From assembly GCF_002356295.1 (NCBI RefSeq), contig NZ_AP018042.1:2326361-2390360 (forward strand): DNA of 64,000 nt, read 5' to 3'. Under the pieces are notes generated by a model. The model searched no databases. It saw only the letters and a program-made list of their open reading frames with translations, and was not told the origin of the DNA. This DNA comes from Labilibaculum antarcticum (GTDB taxonomy: Bacteria > Bacteroidota > Bacteroidia > Bacteroidales > Marinifilaceae). Both the position numbers and the translations under genes were made by a program. Below, piece by piece: positions 31,266 through 39,383 of the stretch. Every line of letters begins with the position of its first letter. Position 1 is the stretch's first letter.

Positions 31266-33992
31266 TTAAAACGTGTAGGATAAGCCTACACTTAGTTTGA
31301 TGCCTTTTTTGTATGATTTTACAACCCAGTCCTGGGTTTCATTCTCCTGAATTCTTTCTATGTTGTTGTCAAGAAGATTTTTAGCAGATAAACTCAATCC
31401 CCATTTGTTGAATTTGGATTTGATAACAAAGTCTAAATTATGGATCTCCTTGTCGACCTGATTTCCTAAACTCGAATAACCTATCAGATTTAAACGGTCG
31501 GATACATATCCGTAAACCAAGCTTGATGTAATTGTGTTTTGACCTTCTTTCCAGCTGTATTTATAGCTTAAATTTGCATTGGCGATAAAGGGAGCAGCTC
31601 CTTGTAATTCTTCTTCTTTTTTGTTGAAATTGGCATTGAAATTTCCCTCTGTCTGCTCAACAATTTTATCTGTATTTAATTCTTGCTTAGTTTTCATGAG
31701 GGTAACATTAGCTGTAGCGTATAGCTTTTTGTTTGAATTCTCAGATCTCAGATTGAAAATATCTTTTTTAGCCTCGAATTCTATTCCATACAGATAAGCC
31801 CAATCGCCCGTATTGGCATAAGTAAATTCGTTACCTGCTGAAGCTCTTACAAATTTATTGATTGGGTCAACGATGTATTTTCCGAAGGCAGCAACTGAAA
31901 ATAATTCACTTGGTTTTGGAAAAAATTCCCATTTTAATTCTCCGTTGTAATTGGTTGATGGAGTTAAATATGGATTTCCTACTGTAACATCTGTAATTCC
32001 TTCGAAAAGGAAATAAGCTGTTTCCTTAAATTGTGGAAGGGTATAGGTAATTCCACTAGCAAATCTCAAATTAGCTCTCTTGGTAAGAGAGTATTTTAAT
32101 GAAATATTTGGAAGAACGTTTAGTTCTGTAAAATCTTGTTTGTCTTTCCCTAAAGAAGTATTCCATTTAATTTTTTGAAATACATTCTCAACACGAACAC
32201 CAAGAAGAGCAAGAAATTTTGGACTAAAATTATACTCCAAACTGGCAAAACCAGCATTAATAATTTGTTCTCCATCGTAGGTTGAAAGCGTTACGAAATT
32301 GTTGGATAGAACACGCAGATCAAAAAGATTATTCTGCTGATTTTCATTATTAAAATAAGAATCAATATCGCTGATATCTGTTAATCGGTTATCAATTATT
32401 TTATGATTAAACTGAGTGGATTCAAATGCTCTTGTTTTGTATTTGCCGTTGTAGCCAACGGTTAACTTTCCTTTGTATTCTTCGTCTTCAAAACCTTCGC
32501 CAAATTTCAAAGTAAAGTCAAAATTTGCAGCGATTTCATCTTCTGTTAGTTTGTGGAAATAGCGATTGTTGTTCCCGTCATCGTTAGTTGCAAAGAATTT
32601 CTCCGTATCAGTTCCGTTCTCGAGGGTATTGTGTCTTCGGTCGGGCACAATATTTTTAACATTATTATAAGCAATTCCCCAATTTAAATCCTTTTTTGAG
32701 TTGATTTTGTGCACTCCTAACAATTGATTTACAAGAACCGTATTTCTTTCGTATCCTGCTCTTCTTACGTAGGCGCCTTCATCGGCCAAATCAATAATAT
32801 TTCCCCGTAAATTTTTTAATGATTGTTCGGAGGTATTTAATAGAAAAGAATTGAAGAAGATATTGTTTGATTTCCACTTGTAATTTAAGTTGACCATTGC
32901 GGTCGATTGTGTTTCGTATTTGAATTGTTCTCCATTCAAATTGACACGCACATAATCACTGCCATTTACTTTTCGCTGCAATAATTCACTGTAACTGTAT
33001 TCGTTCTTGAAAGAAAGAGTTGCGAAAGCATTCAATTTTGAATTTTCGAATTCGAAAGTTTTACCTCCCGATAAGGATAATTCCAGATCTGGGTAAAGCG
33101 TTTTTTCTTCTGGATTCCACTTGCTTTCGAAATTGTAAGTGCTTAAATCATCAGAATAACTAAAATCATCGAAACCAAGCATTCCAGGACCATCGCCTAA
33201 ATAGAACTTGTCGGCATCAGAAATACTAGTGTTGAATCCCGATTTAATTCCTGCTTTTAGAAATGAATCACCGCTATGAACTTTCGAAACAATATTAATA
33301 TTCGCTCCGGCAAAATCACCAGAAAGCTTTGCCAAGGACACTTTCTGAACATCTACAAACTCAATAATATCGGTTGAAAAAAGTTCCAAATCAATATTTT
33401 TAAATTCTGCATTATTGGAAGGTAATGGCAAGCCGTTTAATGTTGTTGTGTTGTAACGATCCCCCAATCCACGAACATTTAAACCTTTGCTTCCTTCCTG
33501 CTTTGTAACTCCTGTAATTTTTGTGGCAGCTGTTGCAGCATCGGAAACACCTTGGTTGGCTAATTCCTGCGCTCCAATAGATTGTTTAATTACTGCAGAT
33601 TTTTTCTGATCCAACAGCAATATAACTTCCGATTCCCGTTTTGCTTTCGCGAAAACTTTTACATCGTTTAATTCTACTGTAGAAGATCCCAATACAAAAT
33701 CGATACTCACCGAGTTTCCCTCATTAATGGTGATGTTTTCTTTCGGTAAGGTTTCATAGGAGATAAAAGAACACGTAAGAGTTACGATACCTGTCGGAAT
33801 ATTGGATAGTGTATAATTACCATCAAAATCGGTTACGGTTCCTATAGTAGTGCCGTCTACATATACCGAGGCTCCAATTAATGTTTCTCCGGTTTTTCCA
33901 TCTTTCACATTTCCTGTTGCACTTCCCTTTTGCGCAAACGCGCCAATTGATAAAATGCTTAGTACTAAAACTAGGAATACTTGTTTAATCAT
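31266..33992 (-). CDS. TonB-dependent receptor with carboxypeptidase-like N-terminal domain
   Basis: 908 residues. Signal peptide (MIKQVFLVLVLSILSIGAFA), then a CarboxypepD_reg-like domain (about 22-105; GNVKDGKTGETLIGASVYVD), a plug domain (GVSDAATAATKITGVTKQEG, NVRGLGDRYNTTTLNGLPLP) and a 22-strand barrel that ends GLSYTF. It should import a substrate across the outer membrane using TonB/ExbBD energy. The partner is the duplicated lipoprotein just downstream rather than a SusD. A PhoR/PhoB-type pair lies 719 bp upstream on the other strand, so phosphate-related control is possible but unproven. Confidence 0.92.
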   Translation of the reverse strand: MIKQVFLVLVLSILSIGAFAQKGSATGNVKDGKTGETLIGASVYVDGTTIGTVTDFDGNYTLSNIPTGIVTLTCSFISYETLPKENITINEGNSVSIDFVLGSSTVELNDVKVFAKAKRESEVILLLDQKKSAVIKQSIGAQELANQGVSDAATAATKITGVTKQEGSKGLNVRGLGDRYNTTTLNGLPLPSNNAEFKNIDLELFSTDIIEFVDVQKVSLAKLSGDFAGANINIVSKVHSGDSFLKAGIKSGFNTSISDADKFYLGDGPGMLGFDDFSYSDDLSTYNFESKWNPEEKTLYPDLELSLSGGKTFEFENSKLNAFATLSFKNEYSYSELLQRKVNGSDYVRVNLNGEQFKYETQSTAMVNLNYKWKSNNIFFNSFLLNTSEQSLKNLRGNIIDLADEGAYVRRAGYERNTVLVNQLLGVHKINSKKDLNWGIAYNNVKNIVPDRRHNTLENGTDTEKFFATNDDGNNNRYFHKLTEDEIAANFDFTLKFGEGFEDEEYKGKLTVGYNGKYKTRAFESTQFNHKIIDNRLTDISDIDSYFNNENQQNNLFDLRVLSNNFVTLSTYDGEQIINAGFASLEYNFSPKFLALLGVRVENVFQKIKWNTSLGKDKQDFTELNVLPNISLKYSLTKRANLRFASGITYTLPQFKETAYFLFEGITDVTVGNPYLTPSTNYNGELKWEFFPKPSELFSVAAFGKYIVDPINKFVRASAGNEFTYANTGDWAYLYGIEFEAKKDIFNLRSENSNKKLYATANVTLMKTKQELNTDKIVEQTEGNFNANFNKKEEELQGAAPFIANANLSYKYSWKEGQNTITSSLVYGYVSDRLNLIGYSSLGNQVDKEIHNLDFVIKSKFNKWGLSLSAKNLLDNNIERIQENETQDWVVKSYKKGIKLSVGLSYTF

Positions 33993-34614
33993 TTTTAAAA
34001 AAATAAGTCAATACGTTTTTCTTTCTAAATCACAATGCGATGTTAGGAAAGAAGTATGATCAGAACGACAAGTGCGTTTTAAGTAAAAATTATCAAATTC
34101 AGCTACCCGTGTTAATTTTAGGTTAGGGATTGGTTCGTATGTAAATCAAACATGAAGAGACCGTTAAGTAGTGATTTTAATCGATGGGGTAAATTTACTA
34201 TAAGGGGCTATGGGCGAGTGTTGTATTTTTTATTGTTGCGGTATTATTACAATGAGTTTGCGGAAATATTACGATAATTTTCAGGAGTGGTTTTTTCCAA
34301 ATTTTATTTTTTTTCTGATAAAAAATGGTTCAAAATTAGTTCGGATTCATCCTCTTTTTTATGAGTTTACATTTTAAGTCTTAAATGATTTTATGTCTTA
34401 ATTATTAAGATTTCGTTAAAATTTAAACTCCTGACTCATAATAAGATTAATGAAAACTTAACATAGATATCCATTATTATCCTACTTTTATTTAAATATT
34501 TGTCAATCGGAATTTAAGTGCGCAATCAAACTGATTTAGTACAGTATTTATAAGTTTGACGACTCACTTTAAACGATATATTGAATAAGAATAACATCAA
34601 GATTTTAAGTAAAT
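33993..34614. other. Long AT-rich intergenic region between the TonB receptor and the histidine kinase
   Basis: About 620 bp without a credible gene. It must contain the divergent promoters of the receptor operon (minus) and the kinase operon (plus). I see TTAAAATTTAAAC-type AT blocks near 34410-34430 and AACTTAACAT near 34454, but no motif I can assign. Confidence 0.4.
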
Positions 34615-34689
34615 ATGAAACGTCCATGCCAAAGTGATTTTGATACACAGGGAGATGATTATCATAGCATGGTAAGTTCCATATGGCAA
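34615..34689 (+). promoter_or_regulatory. Conserved leader element, copy B (upstream of the histidine kinase)
   Basis: 75-nt counterpart of the element at 141-214. It ends 22 nt before the kinase ATG, almost the same distance as in front of dut. CCATGC/GCATGG pairing and the CCATATGG palindrome are kept. In this copy the short frame MKRPCQSDFD continues to 30 codons ending at 34706; in copy A a 1-nt shift ends it after 19 codons, so coding beyond the first ten codons is not conserved. Confidence 0.5.
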
Positions 34690-34711
34690 CTAAAAAACAA
34701 ATTGTAATCAT

Positions 34712-35749
34712 ATGAAATTGATTGAATCAAACAAGGTTAATATATATCTAAGCTTATTTGTAGTAGCACTAATTGTAGTCATATATTGCCTCACTTATTT
34801 TCTATCCTTTAACTTTCTGTATCTGTTCCTGTTTGCAATTGTGAGTGGATTCCTGGTATACTATTTTAGTAAGTATCTCGTAAATCGATTTTTATATTCA
34901 AAAATTAGAATGCTTTATAAGACGATTCATGATACTCAGATAATCGATAAGGAATTGGCTGATAAAGTTAAAAACACCGATGCTTTGCATGCAGTGGAAA
35001 TGGAAGTCATGGAATGGAGCGAAAACAGAGGATCCTTGGTTTCACAATTAACGAAACAAGAAAAATACCGAAAAGAATTTATTGGTAATGTTTCTCATGA
35101 ATTAAAGACACCAATCTTTAATATTCAAGGCTATGTTCTTACTTTATTAGATGGTGGCTTGGAAGATGAATCAATTAACAGGACTTATTTGGAGCGAACC
35201 GAGAAAAGTATCAATCGTATGATTACAATTGTGAAGGATCTTGAGGTAATTTCAAAACTTGAATCAGGTGAACTGAAATTGTGTTTTGAACGGTTCAATA
35301 TTATTGATTTAATAAATGAAGTTTTGGAAATGCAGGAAATGAGAGCCAAAAAGAATAATATCAAGCTTGTTTTTGCACAACAAAACGATAATTCTAAATT
35401 TGTTTATGCAGACAAAAAGGAAATTTTTCAGGTACTAAATAATTTACTCGTAAATTCGATTAAATATAGCCGACCTAAAGGAACTACTCATATTGAAGTA
35501 ATGAGTATGGATAAAACGTTTCTGGTTGAAATTCGGGATAACGGTATCGGGATTGAAGCAGATAATCTTCCCCGAATTTTTGAACGCTTTTTTAGAGTAG
35601 ACAAAAGCCGATCCCGAAATATGGGAGGTTCAGGATTGGGCCTAGCTATAGTCAAACACATTATCGATGCTCACAATCAAAGTATAAATGTGAGCAGTAC
35701 ATATGGGGAAGGAACCAGTTTTACGTTTACACTGGATAAAGCGAAATAA
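34712..35749 (+). CDS. PhoR-like membrane sensor histidine kinase
   Basis: 345 residues. Two transmembrane helices (about 11-31 and 35-52) with almost no periplasmic loop are followed by a linker, HisKA with His129 (GNVSHELKTPIFNIQGY) and HATPase_c (LLVNSIKYS, DNGIGIEADNLPRIFERFFRVD, GGSGLGLAIVKHI). The sequence style matches Bacteroidota PhoR-type kinases, which lack a real sensor loop. The partner response regulator follows after 25 bp. A conserved leader shared with dut precedes the gene. Phosphate sensing is inference. Confidence 0.88.
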   Translation: MKLIESNKVNIYLSLFVVALIVVIYCLTYFLSFNFLYLFLFAIVSGFLVYYFSKYLVNRFLYSKIRMLYKTIHDTQIIDKELADKVKNTDALHAVEMEVMEWSENRGSLVSQLTKQEKYRKEFIGNVSHELKTPIFNIQGYVLTLLDGGLEDESINRTYLERTEKSINRMITIVKDLEVISKLESGELKLCFERFNIIDLINEVLEMQEMRAKKNNIKLVFAQQNDNSKFVYADKKEIFQVLNNLLVNSIKYSRPKGTTHIEVMSMDKTFLVEIRDNGIGIEADNLPRIFERFFRVDKSRSRNMGGSGLGLAIVKHIIDAHNQSINVSSTYGEGTSFTFTLDKAK

Positions 35750-35774
35750 ACAAAACTAAATAACCAAAAGTATA

Positions 35775-36479
35775 ATGGAAAGTAGCAATTACAAGATTTT
35801 ATTGGTTGACGATGAATCTGATATTCTTGAGTTTTTGAGTTATAACCTAAAGAAAGAAGGTTTTCAGGTTGCCACAGCAGGAAATGGTGTTGAAGCCATC
35901 GAAAAAGCGAAAAAATTTCATCCCCATTTAATTATTTTAGATGTGATGATGCCAGAAATGGATGGAATTGAAACTTGTGAAAAAATTCGATCCATACCAG
36001 ATTTTCAGGATGTATTGATTTCTTTCTTAACTGCACGTGGAGAAGATTATTCACAAATTGCGGGTTTTGATGCAGGAGCTGATGACTATATCAATAAACC
36101 AATTAAGCCGAAGGTATTTATTAGCAGGGTAAATGCTCTTTTGAAGAGATCAGGACGAATTTCCGATGATACTTCTAATCCATCAACCAGATTGATTACG
36201 ATTGGCAATTTATCAATTGATAGGGAACGTTATCTTGTTATTCAAAACGGAAAAGAGTTTTCATTGCCAAGAAAAGAATTTGAATTGTTACTGTTATTGG
36301 TATCGCGCCCGGAAAAAGTATTTACCCGTGATGATATTTATGCTGCTATTTGGGGCGAAAAAATTATTGTGGGAGATCGCACAATAGATGTACACATTCG
36401 AAAACTACGAGAGAAAATCGGCGATCGTTTTATCCAAACCATAAAAGGGGTAGGATATAAATTTGTTGATGTAGATTAA
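35775..36479 (+). CDS. PhoB/OmpR-family response regulator
   Basis: 234 residues. The receiver has Asp56 (LIILDVMMPEMDG) and the DDYINKPIKP switch region, and is joined to a winged-helix DNA-binding domain (about 140-230; FSLPRKEFELLLLLVSRPEKVFTRDDI, then RTIDVHIRKLREKIG and IKGVGYKF, in parts). It is the cognate regulator of the upstream kinase. The receiver is closest in style to PhoB-type regulators of Bacteroidota. Possible targets include the adjacent TonB-receptor operon and the PiT transporter at 57 kb, by inference. Confidence 0.9.
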   Translation: MESSNYKILLVDDESDILEFLSYNLKKEGFQVATAGNGVEAIEKAKKFHPHLIILDVMMPEMDGIETCEKIRSIPDFQDVLISFLTARGEDYSQIAGFDAGADDYINKPIKPKVFISRVNALLKRSGRISDDTSNPSTRLITIGNLSIDRERYLVIQNGKEFSLPRKEFELLLLLVSRPEKVFTRDDIYAAIWGEKIIVGDRTIDVHIRKLREKIGDRFIQTIKGVGYKFVDVD

Positions 36480-36521
36480 GAAGTTGTTCAAAAATCCAAA
36501 GAATAAATTTTTAAACACCTT

Positions 36522-37226
36522 CTAGGCATATGCCAGGGTGGCGATACTAACTTTTGCCCCCTCGGCTTTTAATAAGGCATGAGCACACGATTCTAAGGTG
36601 GAACCCGTGGTTACAACATCATCTACCAATAGAATGTGTTTGTTAATTAGACTCGATGGCTCCACTAGTTCAAATATATTATCTACATTTTCCCATCTTT
36701 CTAATTTGTTCTTTTTAGTTTGTGATTCGGTATGAATCTTTCGAATTAAGTTATCGGAAACAATAGGTTTCTGCATCGATTGGCCAAGTCCGACAGCTAC
36801 TAATTTGGCTTGATTGTATCCTCTGATTTTTTCTTTCTTTGGATGAAGAGGAACAGGAATAATAACATCAATATCCTTAAAAAAATCTGTCTTTTTCAAG
36901 CTTTCTCCAAAGTGTTTTCCCAATGCAATTCCAATGTCTTGTTTATTGTGATATTTCAATTTATGAATCAATTTCTGAAATTGACTCCCTTTGCTGAAAG
37001 TATAATATGAAGCGGCATAATTAATAGTTACCCTGCCCCAGAATAGTATTGAAACAGGATTATTTTTATTTAGATGAAAATCAGTTTTTGGCAAATGAAA
37101 CAAACACCTGGTACATATTGTCTCTTCATTTTTAAACAGGTAATTGCCACAAGCCTCGCACAGTCTGGGATAAAATAAATTAACGAAGTCATTAAACCAT
37201 ATTGATATAGAGTCTTTTAAAGTCAT
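36522..37226 (-). CDS. ComF-family phosphoribosyltransferase-like protein
   Basis: 234 residues from the ATG at 37226 (an upstream in-frame TTG adds nine residues without support). An N-terminal zinc-finger double-CxxC (LCEACGNYL and CTRCLFHL) precedes a type I PRTase domain with the PRPP-binding loop HILLVDDVVTTGSTLESCA. ComF proteins are needed for DNA uptake in competent bacteria and are widespread beyond them. The catalytic substrate is unknown. Convergent with the response regulator. Confidence 0.88.
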   Translation of the reverse strand: MTLKDSISIWFNDFVNLFYPRLCEACGNYLFKNEETICTRCLFHLPKTDFHLNKNNPVSILFWGRVTINYAASYYTFSKGSQFQKLIHKLKYHNKQDIGIALGKHFGESLKKTDFFKDIDVIIPVPLHPKKEKIRGYNQAKLVAVGLGQSMQKPIVSDNLIRKIHTESQTKKNKLERWENVDNIFELVEPSSLINKHILLVDDVVTTGSTLESCAHALLKAEGAKVSIATLAYA

Positions 37227-37443
37227 ACAGTTTGGTTTGTAATATTTTCTCAATAAAAATTTAACTCATACTTAATAGTCTAATAAGCTTAGTCTAATCT
37301 CTTTTAGATGATACTGCCATACATTTGTTGGTGTAAGAGAATGGTAAATAAGATTGTTATTAATTACCTTCTAAAATTAGAAAATTAAGTTAATTAAAAA
37401 TATTGAAGATTAAATGTTCTTCTTAAACTGAAATCAAAAAAAA

Positions 37444-37815
37444 ATGAAAAAATTAGTATTCCTTTTTGTTACTCTACTTGTTTTAGGACTTGAAAGTCAG
37501 GCTGTAAAAGTAGTTACGCCTGTGGGCGATAAAGAAATGGAAGTTGCTGAGATGGCAACAATAACAACAACAAGTTTATCTGGTGTTGTTTTGGATACTG
37601 AAACCGGCGAAGCTTTAACAGGAGTTGCTATCCGTTTCGAAGGATCAAACGAAACAGTTTACACAGATTTTGATGGAAATTTTAAAATTACTAATGTGGT
37701 TCCAGGAAATTACAACATCTTATCAAGTTACATTTCTTATAAGGACAATAAATTAAAAAATGTGAATGTGAATGGTGTAAACAATGTTATTCGCCTGGTT
37801 CTTAAACAGGATTAA
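37444..37815 (+). CDS. Secreted single carboxypeptidase-regulatory-like domain protein
   Basis: 123 residues. Signal peptide (MKKLVFLFVTLLVLGLESQA), then one CarboxypepD_reg-like beta-sandwich (SGVVLDTETGEALTGVAIRF, TDFDGNFKITNVVPGNYNI). This is the domain normally found at the N terminus of TonB-dependent receptors, here alone with no barrel. Role unknown; it may bind a surface partner. The next gene starts 9 bp later on the same strand, so the two form an operon. Confidence 0.8.
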   Translation: MKKLVFLFVTLLVLGLESQAVKVVTPVGDKEMEVAEMATITTTSLSGVVLDTETGEALTGVAIRFEGSNETVYTDFDGNFKITNVVPGNYNILSSYISYKDNKLKNVNVNGVNNVIRLVLKQD

Positions 37816-37824
37816 TTTTTATAG

Positions 37825-38292
37825 ATGAGTAGAAAGTTAACAATTGTTTTAGGCATTTTATTTTGTCTGATTACAAATCACTCTATTTCCCAGGTGATTA
37901 AGGAAGTTGAAGGATTGTATTACAATACCTCGGGAGATCTGTATACCGGAACATATACCGAATTTTACGACAGCGGTAATAAGCGGATAGAAATGAATTT
38001 GTTTGAAGGAAAACGAAATGGAAAGATTACGCTTTTCTTTGAGAATGAAAAAATTCAAGAAGTTCGTTCTTATGATAGTGGTTTAATGGACGGAACCTGG
38101 ATAACCTGGAATGATAATTCTGTGAAAATTGCGGAGGCAGCTTACAAACGGAATAAGAAACATGGTAAATGGTATATCTGGGACGACAATGGTGTTAAAC
38201 GATATGAAATGGAATACAAGGAGGGTGAAAAAGTTGGAACCTGGTATATTTGGGATGAAGATGGAAACCTTCTAAAAGAACGTAAGTTTTAG
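37825..38292 (+). CDS. Secreted MORN-variant (YwqK-type) repeat protein
   Basis: 155 residues with a signal peptide (MSRKLTIVLGILFCLITNHS). The mature part is made of YwqK-type repeats: GLYYNTSGDLYTGTYTEFYDSG, KRNGKITLFFENEK, MDGTWITWNDN, KHGKWYIWDDNGV and KVGTWYIWDEDGN. Databases often call the family toxin-antitoxin YwqK antitoxin, but no toxin is seen here, and a periplasmic scaffold role fits better. It ends the two-gene operon, with a terminator at 38318-38346. Confidence 0.83.
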   Translation: MSRKLTIVLGILFCLITNHSISQVIKEVEGLYYNTSGDLYTGTYTEFYDSGNKRIEMNLFEGKRNGKITLFFENEKIQEVRSYDSGLMDGTWITWNDNSVKIAEAAYKRNKKHGKWYIWDDNGVKRYEMEYKEGEKVGTWYIWDEDGNLLKERKF

Positions 38293-38317
38293 TAAATTCA
38301 ATAATAATAGTTCTCTT

Positions 38318-38349
38318 AAGCCGCTTAATGATAAATTAAGCGGCTTTTT
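38318..38349 (+). terminator. Terminator after the YwqK-type gene
   Basis: AAGCCGCTTAAT pairs perfectly with ATTAAGCGGCTT (38335-38346), followed by Ts. Confidence 0.9.
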
Positions 38350-38452
38350 CTGTTTATTCTATTTGATTGTAAGGAATACATGAAAAATGTTAATAATTTT
38401 GTAAAAGAAGCGTTACTATAGTAATTGTAATGCGAAAACAGAATAATATTTA

Positions 38453-39277
38453 ATGAATTCCTTTTATCAAATAGTACGTAATGTAAAAAACTGGCTCGTT
38501 CAGTTTTTCAGCATGCTCTTATCAGAATTTATAGGCTTTTTAAGAAGGAATAAATATGGAGTTATGGGAACGATTTCTTTTCACATGCTCTTGATTATTA
38601 TCCTTTTGTCCTTTAAATTAAACACGAAGAGAGAATTTTTGGAATCGGAAATATTTTTTGATATCCCAGCAGAAATGGCGGAACAATTTTTGAAAGAAGA
38701 AAAGGAAAAGATGGAAGAAGCGATTGAAGAAAAAAATTCTGAAATATCTAAAAGTGTAGACGAACTTCTTCGATCAATTGCCGTAAACCAAAACGTTGCA
38801 AAATCGAACCCCGATCCTAAACAAAATGTCGAGAAGATGATTGAGGAGATTCGGAAGGATTTGGATGAGTATGGTTCCGATGATGCGCCTAATGGTTCCG
38901 AAGATTTAAAAGAATTTAAAAAGGATAGTTTGACAGCTGCTGAGGCGAAGGAAAAACAAAAACTTTTAGATGCCTTGGAGAGTATTGAATACAGTGGACC
39001 AAGCAGTGTTTATTATAGTTTAGAAGGTCGACATAAAATTTATTTGCCAATTCCTGTCTTTAAATGTGAAGGAGAAGGCTTAATTGTAGTTCAGATATGG
39101 GTTAGTCAAGCAGGTAGAGTAATTCAGTCTAAGATATTGGAAAAGGAGTCGGGCGTACAGGATGATTGTTTATTTGAGGCTGCACTAAATGCTTCCCGAA
39201 AAACCAGATTTAACGTAAGCCCTAGTAGTCCTGAGGAGCAAATTGGTAAAATAACCTATCAGTTTGTTAGGCAATAA
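38453..39277 (+). CDS. TonB-like energy transducer
   Basis: 274 residues. One transmembrane helix near residues 42-60 (ISFHMLLIIILLSF) follows an unusually long, amphipathic N-terminal stretch. A charged coiled-coil region (EEKEKMEEAIEEKNSEISK) replaces the usual Pro-rich spacer, and the C-terminal domain (GEGLIVVQIWVSQAGRVIQSKIL, then AALNASRKTRF) has the TonB-type beta-alpha-beta layout. It could couple proton motive force to receptors such as that at 31-34 kb, but the missing Pro-rich linker leaves room for another role. No ExbB/ExbD is adjacent. Confidence 0.7.
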   Translation: MNSFYQIVRNVKNWLVQFFSMLLSEFIGFLRRNKYGVMGTISFHMLLIIILLSFKLNTKREFLESEIFFDIPAEMAEQFLKEEKEKMEEAIEEKNSEISKSVDELLRSIAVNQNVAKSNPDPKQNVEKMIEEIRKDLDEYGSDDAPNGSEDLKEFKKDSLTAAEAKEKQKLLDALESIEYSGPSSVYYSLEGRHKIYLPIPVFKCEGEGLIVVQIWVSQAGRVIQSKILEKESGVQDDCLFEAALNASRKTRFNVSPSSPEEQIGKITYQFVRQ

Positions 39278-39383
39278 ATGGAATTCTATCAATGTCTTGA
39301 TGTAGCATAAAAATATATTATTGATTATTAAGCAATAATATTTAAATTGGGAACTCGTTTTTATTAAAAAAAATAATTTCACT

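Noticed and set aside
34526-34711. 61-codon minus-strand ORF upstream of the histidine kinase
   Set aside because: It is antisense to the conserved leader element and has no homologue-like features or start site.
36035-36052. parS-like core in the response regulator gene (GCACGTGGAG)
   Set aside because: Only the central part fits and it is in coding sequence.
37825-38292. Toxin-antitoxin module suggested by the usual YwqK family name
   Set aside because: The protein has a secretion signal and no toxin gene is adjacent; the neighbour is a carboxypeptidase-like domain protein.
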